From Rhizopus sp. PT2906 (Eukaryota > Mucoromycota > Mucoromycetes > Mucorales > Rhizopodaceae): a stretch of DNA of 26,882 nucleotides. Made by a program: the position numbers and the translations under genes. The notes beneath the pieces were generated by a model. That model was not told the origin of the DNA. It did not search any database and saw only the letters and a program-made list of their open reading frames with translations. Each line of letters opens with the position of its first letter. Position 1 is the stretch's first letter. Of this stretch, positions 9,030 through 19,127 are shown in pieces. Where the stretch lies: positions 1 through 26,882 of the forward strand of contig JAMYHX010000548.1 in the NCBI GenBank assembly GCA_025529335.1, in the 5' to 3' direction.

Positions 9030-10090
9030 TCACTGTTTGTAATACGAGTAGAGCTTCGAGGCGAGTAAAACTGCTGCTTCGGCTTTAATCACACTTCTTG
9101 GAGCCTTGCCGATGTTCTTCTCTAACTCTATCAGTATATTCAATACACTAAAATTGTAATTTGGTATCTTCTTGACTATTTTTCTCTTCAAATGTGCCAC
9201 CTTCTTGATGGCTGCTTGGGGGCCGTGTATCTCAGCCAGCAAACCAAGCATGGTTTGATGATCTCTTTTTGTAAATGTATTTCTACAAATACAACTAAGC
9301 ACAGAAGAAATCAAATTTGCAGTCTTGTTACGACTGTTGATGATCTATCGTATGAAACTCTTTGCGAATTTCTTGCTCACAGCAGCCCATTTAAAAGAAG
9401 AGGAGTTCTTTGTTCAGCTTAGATTTCTCTCTCTGAGAGTGAAAACGATGTCGATATCATTTACAAGGATGTTGGTGGTTGTCTTCTGGCTGCTGCTTTT
9501 CGTGTTGGTAAAAGGGACACTTGGCCCAAGGAAAGGGTTTAGCTGATTGCTTGTTTTCTCTACAATAATACCTCCAGTCACGAGCATCTCATATCTTTTA
9601 TAATAAATGAATAACTCGAACCATGTATTTCCTTTCATTCTTGTCTTTGATAGATGCAAAAAGGAACGTCATGGTATGGCTCATGTATGGATGAAATGGC
9701 ACTGGCAACAATACTAGTATTGTTTCTGAAATATGTCTCGAACTGGGTCACAAAGATGTAGATGGAATCAAACTCGATGCATGATCCTACAAAGGAAGGT
9801 GCCAGGGTATGCTTGATTGCATCATCAACCTCCGTTGGACAACCAACAGATGACTGAACAACGCAATTCTTTTTGTCAAATTCGATGTAGGTACTACTGT
9901 TGCTGATTATGTTTTGTTCCTTCAAAGTAACAGGAATCATTTCACCTGCTTGTTCATCATTTGATTGGGCCAACCACCACTCCTTCATTCTTTTAATGCT
10001 TTGCTTTGCTTTGCTAATTGGCGATAGTGTTCTCTTTCTGGGAAGGTTACTAAAAGTTTGTGCATCTTTTACGATGGAGAAACACTACAT
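9030..10090 (-). pseudogene. Broken gene of unknown family
   Basis: On the minus strand a protein-like frame runs from about 10090 to 9635, then a second frame continues from 9659 to 9030 with TGA at 9416-9414 and a TAG near 9344. Normal amino-acid composition is kept on both sides of the breaks, for example RTLSPISKAKQSIKRMKEWW and NDEQAGEMIPVTLKEQN at the start, and LLAEIHGPQAAIKKVAHLKRK and VLNILIELEKNIGKAPRSVI at the end. So this looks like one gene of about 350 residues with one frameshift (about 9590-9660) and two stops. I see no signal peptide, membrane helix or known motif. No ATG is present before the open stretch begins at a TAG near 10090, so the 5' end is missing or lies beyond an intron. 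The alternative, a live gene with introns across the stops, is possible but I found no convincing splice pairs. Confidence 0.5.
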
Positions 10091-10866
10091 GCACCAGAAA
10101 TTAGACTAATACTACGGGTGCTACCTCTATCCATTACCTATGATGCTATCCAATAAAACTTTTTACCGTCTTGTTTTGTTTCCTTTAAAGAAGAAAGAGA
10201 TAAAAAAAAAGAAATGTTATTTATTCTAGTTTTATGTTGTCAGCTAATCAACAAAGATGCAAGAACATGTGTAATTCACATTTTATATCAGAGAGAGAGA
10301 GAGAGTGAACTGGACAGCCTTAGGCTAGGCAGATATTTTGATATTGTAAAATTGTAAAATGACAGCGTAGGTAACACCCCAAGGAAGTGCCTATTTTTTT
10401 GGTGCATGTAGTGTTGGCCAAAGGGCTAACCACAAAATAAGCTATTCTTATAGATGCGTCATGCTCAATTCTCATTGGCCATAGATAATCCTGTTTGCAT
10501 AAAATGTCGTTATTTTTAACAGAGCTCTGAATGTAATAAAGAGATTATTATAGACTCATCGACGCACAGTTTTCTTATACTTTGGTGTTGTACATAGTGT
10601 TTTGTAGGTGATGAAAATGCTATGCAGCAATGTGCTACACAAATAGCAAGAATATCATTTGGTAAATCAGTGATGTGCATTTCAATAATAATGAAAAAGT
10701 TGAAGTGTATGGAGATACTAAAAGATTATGCAATACTACAATGGGCTTTTAACACAAACCTGCTTGTTTTTTAAAAACGACTTGGTTGAATACCATTTAT
10801 TTAACTTTCTATCTCAATGAAGTCATCAGATACTTGAGGGAAGAGACATGCATATATTATCATACT
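10091..10866. other. Intergenic region with a repeat copy
   Basis: No gene supported. It contains a (GA)n tract at about 10290-10304, the dispersed repeat copy B at 10454-10590, and the 3' end of the Cue1-like gene. Confidence 0.5.
10454..10590 (+). repeat. Dispersed repeat, copy B
   Basis: Second copy of the repeat at 5834-6008, same orientation, about 4.5 kb away. It retains ATGCGTCATGC, TCTCATTGGCCATA, GCATAAAATG, GTAATAAAGAG and TTTTCTTATAC in the same order. It stands alone, with no coding sequence of a mobile element beside it, like a solo terminal repeat or a short non-autonomous element. Confidence 0.65.
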
Positions 10867-11823
10867 TTATTGAAATATATTCTTTTCACTATTTCGTCTA
10901 TCTAAAGCTTGTAACATCTGCTGTCTTCTCTGCTCAGCACTAAGTGAATTTAATTCGTCCACTGACATTTCATCAAATGTTTTACTATCATTGTTACTCA
11001 CATTGTTGTTACTATTATTATTGTTATTGTTTGATACACTCTCTTGTTCTATCTTTTTCTGCTTATTCGCTTGCTCCATCATTTTCCTTTACGTTTGATT
11101 AATCAAGAGATCATTACATTTTAATACCACAACTTACTTTCTTGCTTGAAGTACCATGTATTCTTTACGCTTTTTCAGCATCTCTTGTCGTTTATCAGGA
11201 CTTGTCTCCCATACTTTAGGTGGCTCTTGAGCTTCACTGACATGGTCAACATCTATCTTGTATCTTTGTACAAGGTTGGCATGGTTAAGTGAATTACGAC
11301 CAGTGGATGAGGACGAAGGTTGGTTGTTAGTAGTAGTAGTAGTAGTGGTGGTGGTGGTAGGTGAAGCAGAAGGCGGCTATGTCATTTGTTGTCGCTGTTG
11401 TTAGATGTTTGGCATATTTATAAATCTTTTTTATATGTACCAAAGGAAGACCACCATCTCGAAGAGCATTGTCAACAGTTGTTTCAACAGAACCTGTTCT
11501 TTGCAAATCAGCTTGGATGGCGGCAACGGGAATATCAGGAAACATGGCACGCACCATTTCAATCTTTGAATACCATGATTAACTATTACATTATTCTTTC
11601 TTTCTTAAATGTATATACCATCTGAGGTGTAACACGATGCTGTGGTCTTCTTGTTGTTTGTCCTTGATTAAGTCGCTGCTGTGTTTGGTTGGACTGATTG
11701 CCACCTATGATGGTTTACATGAACATCAAGCTTTGTTTACTCATTTGTTCATATACCAAGCATCCATCGCAGTATGACTAGGATAATAAATACAGCAACT
11801 AATATCGATACACTGTCGTTCAT
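10867..11823 (-). CDS. Cue1-like ER membrane protein with CUE domain
   Basis: Model: exons 11823-11757, 11704-11619, 11563-11441, 11376-11138 and 11086-10867; introns of 52, 55, 64 and 51 nt, all GT..AG and in phase; 244 residues. Residues 5-20 (VSILVAVFIILVILRWML) are an N-terminal membrane anchor. A Gln/Asn-rich spacer follows, then a CUE ubiquitin-binding domain at about 52-92 (MVRAMFPDIPVAAIQADLQ, ending NALRDGGLPL). After a poly-Thr and Ser run, the C-terminal third is Lys/Arg/Glu-rich and helical with a poly-Asn insert. Anchor plus CUE plus C-terminal helix is the layout of yeast Cue1, which recruits the ubiquitin-conjugating enzyme Ubc7 to the ER for protein degradation; the tail would be the Ubc7-binding part. 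Function is inferred from layout. A different CUE-domain ER protein cannot be excluded. Confidence 0.82.
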
Positions 11824-12468
11824 TAGCAAGTAAAAAAGAACAAATAAATTTAGATTATGTGCGCCATTTTAAAACAACAGTGTCTTCTGGAATAAACATA
11901 AAGTATCAAGATGAATATTCAGTCCTTGTATAATGATGCAAAACTGTTATGCCGATGAATGTAACAGAACCTATGCATTGCATTGTTTGTCTAGAACAGC
12001 ATCTTTTATATTCATCATGGAAACAGTTCCCTAGGATACTACAGATCACATCTAATCGATGCAATCGAGACGAGGGGGGGGGGAATTACGGGTATGAAGA
12101 TGAACAAGTTTTCATTGGGATTATCAATAATATGGTTCATATTATTATACAAAATTACTTTATACACTAATGGATACATATTTTTCTCATCGTATTCATC
12201 AAGGTAAACAACAACTTTTTTTTTTCTTTCATGTATCAAAATTGAACTAGTGTATATAGCTTAAATATACGCGTCAACTGTTCTTATGGACAACAAAACA
12301 CGTCATATGCTTAGTTATTCATGTTCATATTCTTTATAAGCAAATAGTTGAAAATGCAAAAAAAAATAAAAAAAATATCCCAATTAAATTTGCGTCATTT
12401 GATAAAAGTTTTTCTTTTTCTATTTCCCTTTAATTGTTGGGTGCAGATCCAAATTGAAATAATTGACA
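11824..12468. other. Divergent intergenic region
   Basis: Separates the divergent Cue1-like and phosphatase genes and so should contain both promoters. It holds a run of 10 G at about 12074-12083 in otherwise AT-rich DNA, and A-runs at 12358-12378. No credible gene. Confidence 0.5.
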
Positions 12469-15119
12469 ATGTCAGATGCGCCTATAGTAGACACTGAACT
12501 TGCCCAATTGAACATTCCAGAAGATCTAAGGACGAATTCTTCATTTATGAAAGTAATGGCAACCTTGTTTCATTATGGTAACCAGTCCATGAATGCTACT
12601 CAATTGGTTGTTGCCATCAGAGCTTTGAATCTACTACCACTCAGGTACACACATTCACACATTTGATTAAACAATCCTTATTAATATTATATCATGTAGA
12701 GGTGAAACACCAAAGAGTACCATTCAAGGCATCATTTCGACTTCACGTAAGTTGGCCAGAGATTTGAACATTTCAGATCCCTTTCGTATTGACAGAGAAG
12801 GCGCTGGAAGACAAACAAAATATGCCATCTCTGACGAAATTATGAATGGAGTTGAACCACCGCCTGTAATTGAAATTCCTGATGAGCCCATCATCCTTCG
12901 ACCAGTTGAACATACTTTACAAGGCACAAAGCGTTCTCGTAAAGCAACGTCATTTTATTCACCTTCAAGTAACTCTAAACAACGCAAGAAGAGAGCCAAG
13001 AAGGGTAGAAAATCATATGATGATGACAATGCTTCTTCTGATGTCGACATAGATGCTGATGAAGACATGGAGTAAGTTTATTTATATGCCATTTAAGTGT
13101 TATCTAATTATAAATAGCTTTAGTGGTTATGTATTTGGCGATGAAGATGAAAATCAAGCAACTCAAGAGGTGATAGAGGAAGAAGATACCATTGTTGACT
13201 ATACGTTACTCTATTCTCCTCCTACAGCTGATATGGACTATATTGATAAAATCAATTTTAACGAATATCCCGTCGCAGCTCACTTTGCTATTGTCCAGCA
13301 AAAAGGATACTCATATCCTCGCTTTAGATCACACGAAAAAATAAAAATTCCCAAGGCAAACTGTGAAGACAAGTTTAGAGTAACAGACATAAAAAAGGGT
13401 GATCATGTCATCGGTCGACTCTTTATTCTTGCTGATGGTCATGGAGGACCTGGATGCTCAGAGTACTTTGTACGCAAAACACCAGTGGCAGTTGAAAGTC
13501 TCTGTCAACGCTATGATCCAGAAGCACTCATTGACCCTGAAGTGCAAAACAATATGCAGACTGAAATTAAAGCCATGATTCAACAGCTGGATGAAGAATA
13601 TCTAAGCAAGAAACGCGAAGAATTGTCACAAAAGAAAGACGATGAACATATTGACAATGACGGCTGTACCTTGATCCTTAATATTTTTTTGGGAGAATGG
13701 CTCATCAACGTCAACGTTGGTGACTCTCGTACCATACTGATATCCGCACCAGAGCCTACACCAGGGAAACCTGATCTGGTTGAAACTGGAGGTCTACTTG
13801 GTATTGATAGCGATTATAAAATGGATGTCGTCTTTGCTTCTCAGGATCATAAACCTTATCTTGAACACTTGGCGCGTGAAATTCTGGAGAATGGTGGAGA
13901 ATTTGTAGATTCTGTACAAAACCGTGTTATCAAAGTGGATGTGGATAAGCTAAAAGAAGACGGTAACCGACATGCGAAGCGACTAGCCTTGAAAAATGCG
14001 AGAATTCGTCCAAAAGGATACAACGCAAGCCACGACGCGCCTTGTGCATCAAGTGCAACAGACAATCAAATAAGTGATGAATTCAATCCAGATGAACAAT
14101 CTACAGATTCTGCTGCGGTCAACGGCTGGACCACTCAAAGTGCTGTTCGCACAACTGCAAATAATAACAGTAACAACAATAACAATAACAACAATAATAC
14201 ACAACAGCCAAGTTCGCCACCTTCGCCTAAAGCACGTCGCATACCTTCGCTCAATGTCGCTCGCTCATGTGGTGATTTAGATTTCAAGATGGATCCACAA
14301 CACAAGATCATCTCTTGTGAACCTGATGTGACCTTTATTCGAATTAAAGATCAGCCTCATGGTGAACATACTATTCTGTTGAATGGTCCTCATAAAGAAA
14401 AACGAAGACACTTTTTGTTCATGAGTACCGATGGTACATTTGACTATATGTATGAAGAAACAGCCGAGAGACAAAATAGGGCCATTGCCAAAGTGATTGG
14501 ACCAATGATTGAAGATGGTGAAAAGATTGGAAAGTATTTGCTAGAAGAAGAAGAGCGCATCAAAGGCGAAACGATTGAGCATAATAATGAAGTGGAAAAT
14601 GAAGAACGATTGTCAGAAAAAGAAGAGCAAGAAAATCAAGGAGAACAAGTAGAGAAAGAAGAGCGAAAAGTGAAAGAAGAGCAAGACGGGGAAATGTCCC
14701 AGGTTATTGTCGTTAAAGATAAGCGTGGTCGACGTGAAGGAAGCAAGGGAAGAGATGAAAATAAGAAGGAGGATGATAATGCGCGAGTTGTGATTGAGAG
14801 TATGGAGGGGGATAGCAAGACTGAAGAGAAGAGCAGTCAAAAGATAAAAGCAGAGGAGGAAGGGTTTACAGATGACGGTAACAAAGAGACAAATACTGAA
14901 GAGCCAATGGAAGTTGACGACAATGAAAAAAAAGAAGCACCTCGTATACCTTTATTGTATCGTGAATTGACAGAAGAAGAGATGCAAGCACGAAAAATAA
15001 AAGAGAGGACACTGGTTTATTCTGCAAGATATTTTGCTAATAGAGAAGGCGCTCAAGGCTTTTTTGCATCCACTTTACAAGACTATGATGATTGCACGAT
15101 TATCTTGGTTGAAATCTAA
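12469..15119 (+). CDS. PP2C-family phosphatase with N-terminal winged-helix (Gds1-like) domain
   Basis: Model: exons 12469-12644, 12700-13071 and 13118-15119; introns 55 and 46 nt, in phase; 849 residues. Residues about 15-95 (FMKVMATLFHYGNQSMNATQ, RGETPKSTIQGIISTSRKLA, RQTKYAIS) resemble the winged helix of fungal Gds1. A basic KQRKKRAKKGRK near 152 is a likely nuclear signal. The PP2C (PPM) domain then shows its metal and phosphate motifs in order: CEDKF (about 264), LADGHGG (289), NVGDSRT (383), QDHKP (425), NVARSCGD (563), STDGTFDY (618) and YDDCT (840). All metal-binding Asp positions are kept, so it should be an active Mn/Mg-dependent Ser/Thr phosphatase. Two large insertions enlarge it: an Asn-rich one before ARSCGD, and about 150 Glu/Lys-rich residues before the last motif. 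DNA binding is inferred, not shown. Confidence 0.85.
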
Positions 15120-15980
15120 TACTGTAATTTCTTTTTTGAACTTCTTTACCCCCTTTTCTCTTTCTTTCTTTCCTTTTGGTTGGCAGTCCTCTCATATACA
15201 CCCATAATATATACACCCCACACAGAGACAGAGACAGATAGGCAATCATATAGGTACACATCACAACATATATACGCAAATACACACTCACACACACACA
15301 CTTACAAATACACCATCTTTTTCTTTTTATATATAAAATTACTTTGTTTATTGTAAAAATACATAAAAGAATCATAATCCATTTTTGTTGTTGCTTTCTA
15401 TGCTCTACTTTCAGTGATTGTAGTTTTCATTCAATCAGCCTTTTTTGTATCCTTAGTTATTCCTTTGACTTTTTACAGCTTTCCCATTTCTTTCGTATAC
15501 GTGTCTCTGATATATACCTGAATTAGACGCGTATACCCCTACAATGTAATACGTATAGATTTGCAGCACATAATATTTAAAACTGATTATAAGATGGGTT
15601 TGAAATAATGTTATGGATAATCACTGCCCAAGTCATGAAACACGCGTGTTAGTGCTGTCTTGGGTTTGCTTTGTATCTTCCTTTAACGATGTCACGATGT
15701 TGACACTTTCAACAAAAGCTCCAAAAACGCGATTGATCCCAGGAAATATTTTGACATTGATCAGAGTAACGGTAAATCTTCTAGGAATTGGAGAGAAGCA
15801 GATATGGGCGACTTCCTTGAAAGTGTAGATGCTCTTTGCTGGTTAATTTTTGTGAGCTTGACTGAATTTAAAAAAATTAAAGAACTGTACGTAAGAATTA
15901 CCGCATAATTTCAATAACCGATTCCAGATCTACTTGTTTCTACATCATTGTCTTTCCTTGTTCTTCTTTTGCATAAACAC
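15120..15980. other. Intergenic region with CA-rich tract
   Basis: Contains the 3' untranslated region of the phosphatase gene, an AC/ACAT-rich stretch at about 15190-15310 and TATATA runs near 15330. The open relic at 15687-15908 is listed separately. Promoter of the membrane-protein gene must lie at the right end. Confidence 0.5.
15687..15908 (+). other. Possible coding relic
   Basis: An open stretch of about 73 codons with protein-like composition (RKYFDIDQSNGKSSRNWRE, then MGDFLESVDALCWLIFVSL). It has no start codon at its beginning and no recognisable family. It could be a gene fragment or chance. Confidence 0.22.
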
Positions 15981-17113
15981 ATGGAAATAGATTACAAATT
16001 GCCCGTTTTAATATTCGTTTCATACTTTACATTACTGATACCAGCTCTGTTTTGGATCATATCGCCTCAATTAAAAAGGAGCTTTGATCAACACTCGACA
16101 GAGACCACACTATTGTTTGTATTGACAGGCGTTTTTACAACAATAACATGGATTTTTGTCTGTAAGTTTATGTATTTGGATTATACTATTTGGTCATTCT
16201 CAAAAGGATTCCATTGGGATTTCTCGCTTAATGCTATCTCTCACTGGTTACATGATGTTTGCTTATTTGAAGATGTCGTTCGTGAAGCATCAACAGGTGC
16301 TTGGTCATGGTTATGGACTCATCAAATAGCCACATTTGAAGTCATTGTATGGACAACCATCTTGACTATTGAAGGTAATTGAAAAAAAAAAGAAAGGGTC
16401 AAGAAAGTATATTAAAATGAGTAAAAGGTTGGAGACGACGTATTCCTCACTTGTGGGCTTATATGCTACTCTGTAAAGCCATGGGTGTGTCAACAGCAAT
16501 GGGTGTATTCTGTGTAGTCATGTTATCACATCCTCCTATCAGAAGACGACCCTCACCTAAATTGCTAGGCGTTTTGGTGTTTTCCATCACTGTCGGCCTA
16601 ATCACTGTCTTGATCACTCCTTATATTAGTACGAGCAGCAACTTTATGACAAATCTTGTGATTATGCATGCCGTGGCCCTGCTGCCACTTATTGGTGATT
16701 ATGATGAACAGCCTGCACTCACAATTTATGATGGAACGCCTAAATTTATCACACTATTATACTGTTTTATCGCTGGTGCCAACTTTTCCATCTATCTTCA
16801 ACAGTGGATTAAATGCTTCATGACCTGTACTGATTCTAAACATATCCTTTGTCGCGTGGTTTCGACATACATTGATGTCTTTTGGGAACATCCTGCACAA
16901 ACTGTTGTCAACTTGGATAATATAGGCACAAGTGTCATGAGTGTTGTTTGGATATGGCTGTATAGCCAACAAGAATTCAAAAAGCGCGTACCATCCTGGG
17001 CATGGGCCACTATACTACTAACTCCAGTCCTGACCGCCTATGTCACTCTGCCCATCTTTTTGTCTGCCTATGAATGTTCAAGATTGACTGTCAAGCAGAA
17101 AAAGCATGAATAA
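15981..17113 (+). CDS. Multi-pass membrane protein of unknown function
   Basis: Model: exon 1 at 15981-16374, intron 16375-16427 (53 nt, GTAATT..AAAAG), exon 2 at 16428-17113; 359 residues. The frame could be extended left only to a TTG, so the ATG at 15981 is chosen. About eight hydrophobic segments span the length: near 8-28, 45-68, 115-130, 140-165, 180-198, 212-225, 252-268 and 320-345. Conserved-looking aromatic patches stand at FHWDFSLNAISHWLHDV, WSWLWTHQIATFEVIVW and EGWRRRIPHLWAYM. The tail is basic (RLTVKQKKHE), so probably cytosolic. No signal peptide apart from the first helix. I do not recognise the family; the residue pattern suggests a conserved fungal membrane protein rather than a known transporter. 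Its stop lies 22 bp from the DPM1 stop on the other strand. Confidence 0.82.
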
Positions 17114-17135
17114 ACCTCTCTTCTCTTTTAATGAT

Positions 17136-18141
17136 TTAAATAGTAGTAAATAATCTCCAAACACCTTGAGCGTACTGTACAATTTCAGATACACCCATCT
17201 TGCTCTCTCCATAAACACGGTCAACAAAGGTGATAGGTACTTCGCCCACAGAATAGTTGAACTGTCGTGCTCTTACAATCATTTCCATCTGGAATACGTA
17301 TCCCTTAGATATGGTAGCATTAATCAGTTGATATAAAACATCCTTCTTGTACAGACTAGTCGAAAATAAGTAAGAATTTTTTTTTTCTTTTAACATCCTT
17401 ACCGGAAACTTCCTGTCAGATCGGAAGCATTTGGACGAAGCAAAAGAGTAGCTAAAAAGTTGGCTCCGCGACTTTAAAAAAGAAAGTTAGAAACAAGCTG
17501 TCATGAATGGAAATAATACTACCAACCTGACAAGCTTACGCTTCAAGTCCCATCCATAAACACCTCCACCATTTCTATAACGAGTGCCACTAACAATGTC
17601 ATAATTATTCTGCTGTTGTAATCTATAGATAATATCAGCATATGTTATTACTTTTTCATTCTTTTACCTAATCATTTCAGGTATAAATTTGGGCTAAGTA
17701 AACTATCAGTATCATGCTTTTGAATGTATCAATAAACTTACGTGATGAGAGAAATCAGCATCCATAATGATGACAAAATTACCCGTAGCAAATTGAAGAC
17801 CATGAACATAGGCTGTACCAAGACCTAACTTACCAGCGCGTGGTTTCAGCAACTACGATAATGGGAGTGTTATTAACACCTTTAAATAAAGTAAAAGTCA
17901 TTACAATGCGATCTTCTCCATAGACGGTTTGGAGTTGTTTAGCAACTTCCTGTGTGCCATCAGGACTGTTATCATCTACAATGATGATTTCCCAATCAAT
18001 GGCATGTTCTTTAAATGTCTTTGCAAGTAACCACGTGATGATGGGTAAATTCTCGCGTTCGTTGTAAGTAGGAAGAATGACTGTATACTTATTTTGAGAC
18101 ATGGTATCGTTGATGTTTAATACAGAGTGTTGGCTTGCCAT
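17136..18141 (-). CDS. DPM1: Dolichol-phosphate mannose synthase catalytic subunit
   Basis: Transfers mannose from GDP-mannose to dolichol phosphate at the ER, supplying N-glycans, GPI anchors and O-mannosylation. Model: exons 18141-17905, 17852-17742, 17693-17668 (26 nt), 17622-17527, 17471-17403 and 17355-17136; introns of 52, 48, 45, 55 and 47 nt, all in phase; 252 residues. GT-A glycosyltransferase motifs: YTVILPTYNERENLP (19-33), IIIVDDNSPDGT (52-63), the DAD metal site in MDADFSHHP (about 110) and GSFRLYKKDV. The C-terminus ends at YAQGVWRLFTTI with no membrane helix, so it is the human/S. pombe type that needs DPM2 and DPM3 partners, unlike the membrane-anchored S. cerevisiae enzyme. 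A second in-frame ATG at residue 14 is also plausible as start because similarity begins soon after it. Confidence 0.94.
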
Positions 18142-18566
18142 TCAAACCAAAAAAAAAAGGGGGCCACAAAATGGAAAAGTGAGCTGACTTCAAACCTCTC
18201 ATTCACAGACACACAAAATAGGAAAAAAATGAACATTGGGGGTGGAGCCGCTGTATATCTTCATAATCCTTCTCTCAACAATGTTCCCTAATAATCAATT
18301 ATCCCTCTCCCTTCATAGGCAGTCTAATAGCTTTGTGCCTAGATAAATTCTCTCTTCATACCTGTATTGCTTGTCACCTTTGTTGCTATGATCATGTAAG
18401 AATGACGACAATATGGTTGTAAAACTACACTCTTATTGTTTGAATATTAAAGAAGAGCATTCACCCTTCTCCCTACAACATACATTATGCTGTAGAAAGC
18501 ATATCATTTATTTGCAACTGAAGTTTGTAGTGAACCTATTGTATTTACAAGACATAGAAAAAGTTA
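18142..18566. other. Upstream region of DPM1
   Basis: About 425 bp between the DPM1 start and the stop of the next minus-strand gene. It must hold the DPM1 promoter. An ACATTGGGGGTGG string at about 18233 contains an inverted CCAAT. No gene seen. Confidence 0.45.
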
Positions 18567-19064
18567 TCAACAGTACTCCAAGTCGATGGAATCCTCCCAG
18601 TGTTCATTATTATGGGTCATAAAGATGTTTGACGGTGTGTTGTATGCTGCTGTTGACTTGAAGAACACACTCTGGGTGTTATGAGTCATCATGTCTGTGT
18701 TCACTTTTCGTTTTTTAATAATGGCTGTACTATCTAAAAGTGCCTCTAGTTGTCCTCTTTTAAAACCATGCGCTATCACTATTTCTTCTTTTTGAGGACA
18801 ACTTGTTAGTTGTTTTGAAATGAAAGGTTCAATAGAGTATATTTCTGTAAATGTTTGTGGTGATTTATCTTTTCCAAATACATCAAAATCACTCCCTGGG
18901 TATATTGAACGAGGATTTTTTGTAGTCTTTGTTAAAGGTGGTGGTTGAGGCAAATAAGAAGGGTTGTAGCAACTGCCAGAACAGCGATTGCTATGTAAAG
19001 ATGGCTCTTCTTGTGAATGAGCCTTGTATAAATCAACCAACACACTGTCTCTTTTTCTCCACAT
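18567..19064 (-). CDS. Small protein of unknown function
   Basis: 165 residues from the ATG at 19064 (MWRKRDSVLVDLYKAHSQEE). The frame stays open further upstream to 19202, but that part is Phe/Leu-rich translation of an A-rich stretch and is probably not coding. The protein is Ser/Pro/Thr-rich with a polar central region, a basic patch (IIKKRKVNTD) and an acidic end (HWEDSIDLEYC). No membrane helix, signal peptide or domain recognised. It lies in the same direction as DPM1, 425 bp upstream. Real coding is plausible from length and composition but unproven. Confidence 0.5.
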   Translation of the reverse strand: MWRKRDSVLVDLYKAHSQEEPSLHSNRCSGSCYNPSYLPQPPPLTKTTKNPRSIYPGSDFDVFGKDKSPQTFTEIYSIEPFISKQLTSCPQKEEIVIAHGFKRGQLEALLDSTAIIKKRKVNTDMMTHNTQSVFFKSTAAYNTPSNIFMTHNNEHWEDSIDLEYC

Positions 19065-19127
19065 TGAGATTGACAAAGAAAAAAAGGAAGAAAGAATAAA
19101 AAAAAGATAATTGGCTAAATAAAATAG

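Noticed and set aside
9192..9546. Plus-strand frames opposite the broken gene
   Set aside because: Composition and lack of motifs favour the minus-strand reading; these appear to be shadows.
14613..14840. Minus-strand hydrophobic frames opposite the phosphatase insert
   Set aside because: They are the complement of Glu/Lys-rich codons, which always read as Phe/Leu/Ser-rich on the other strand.
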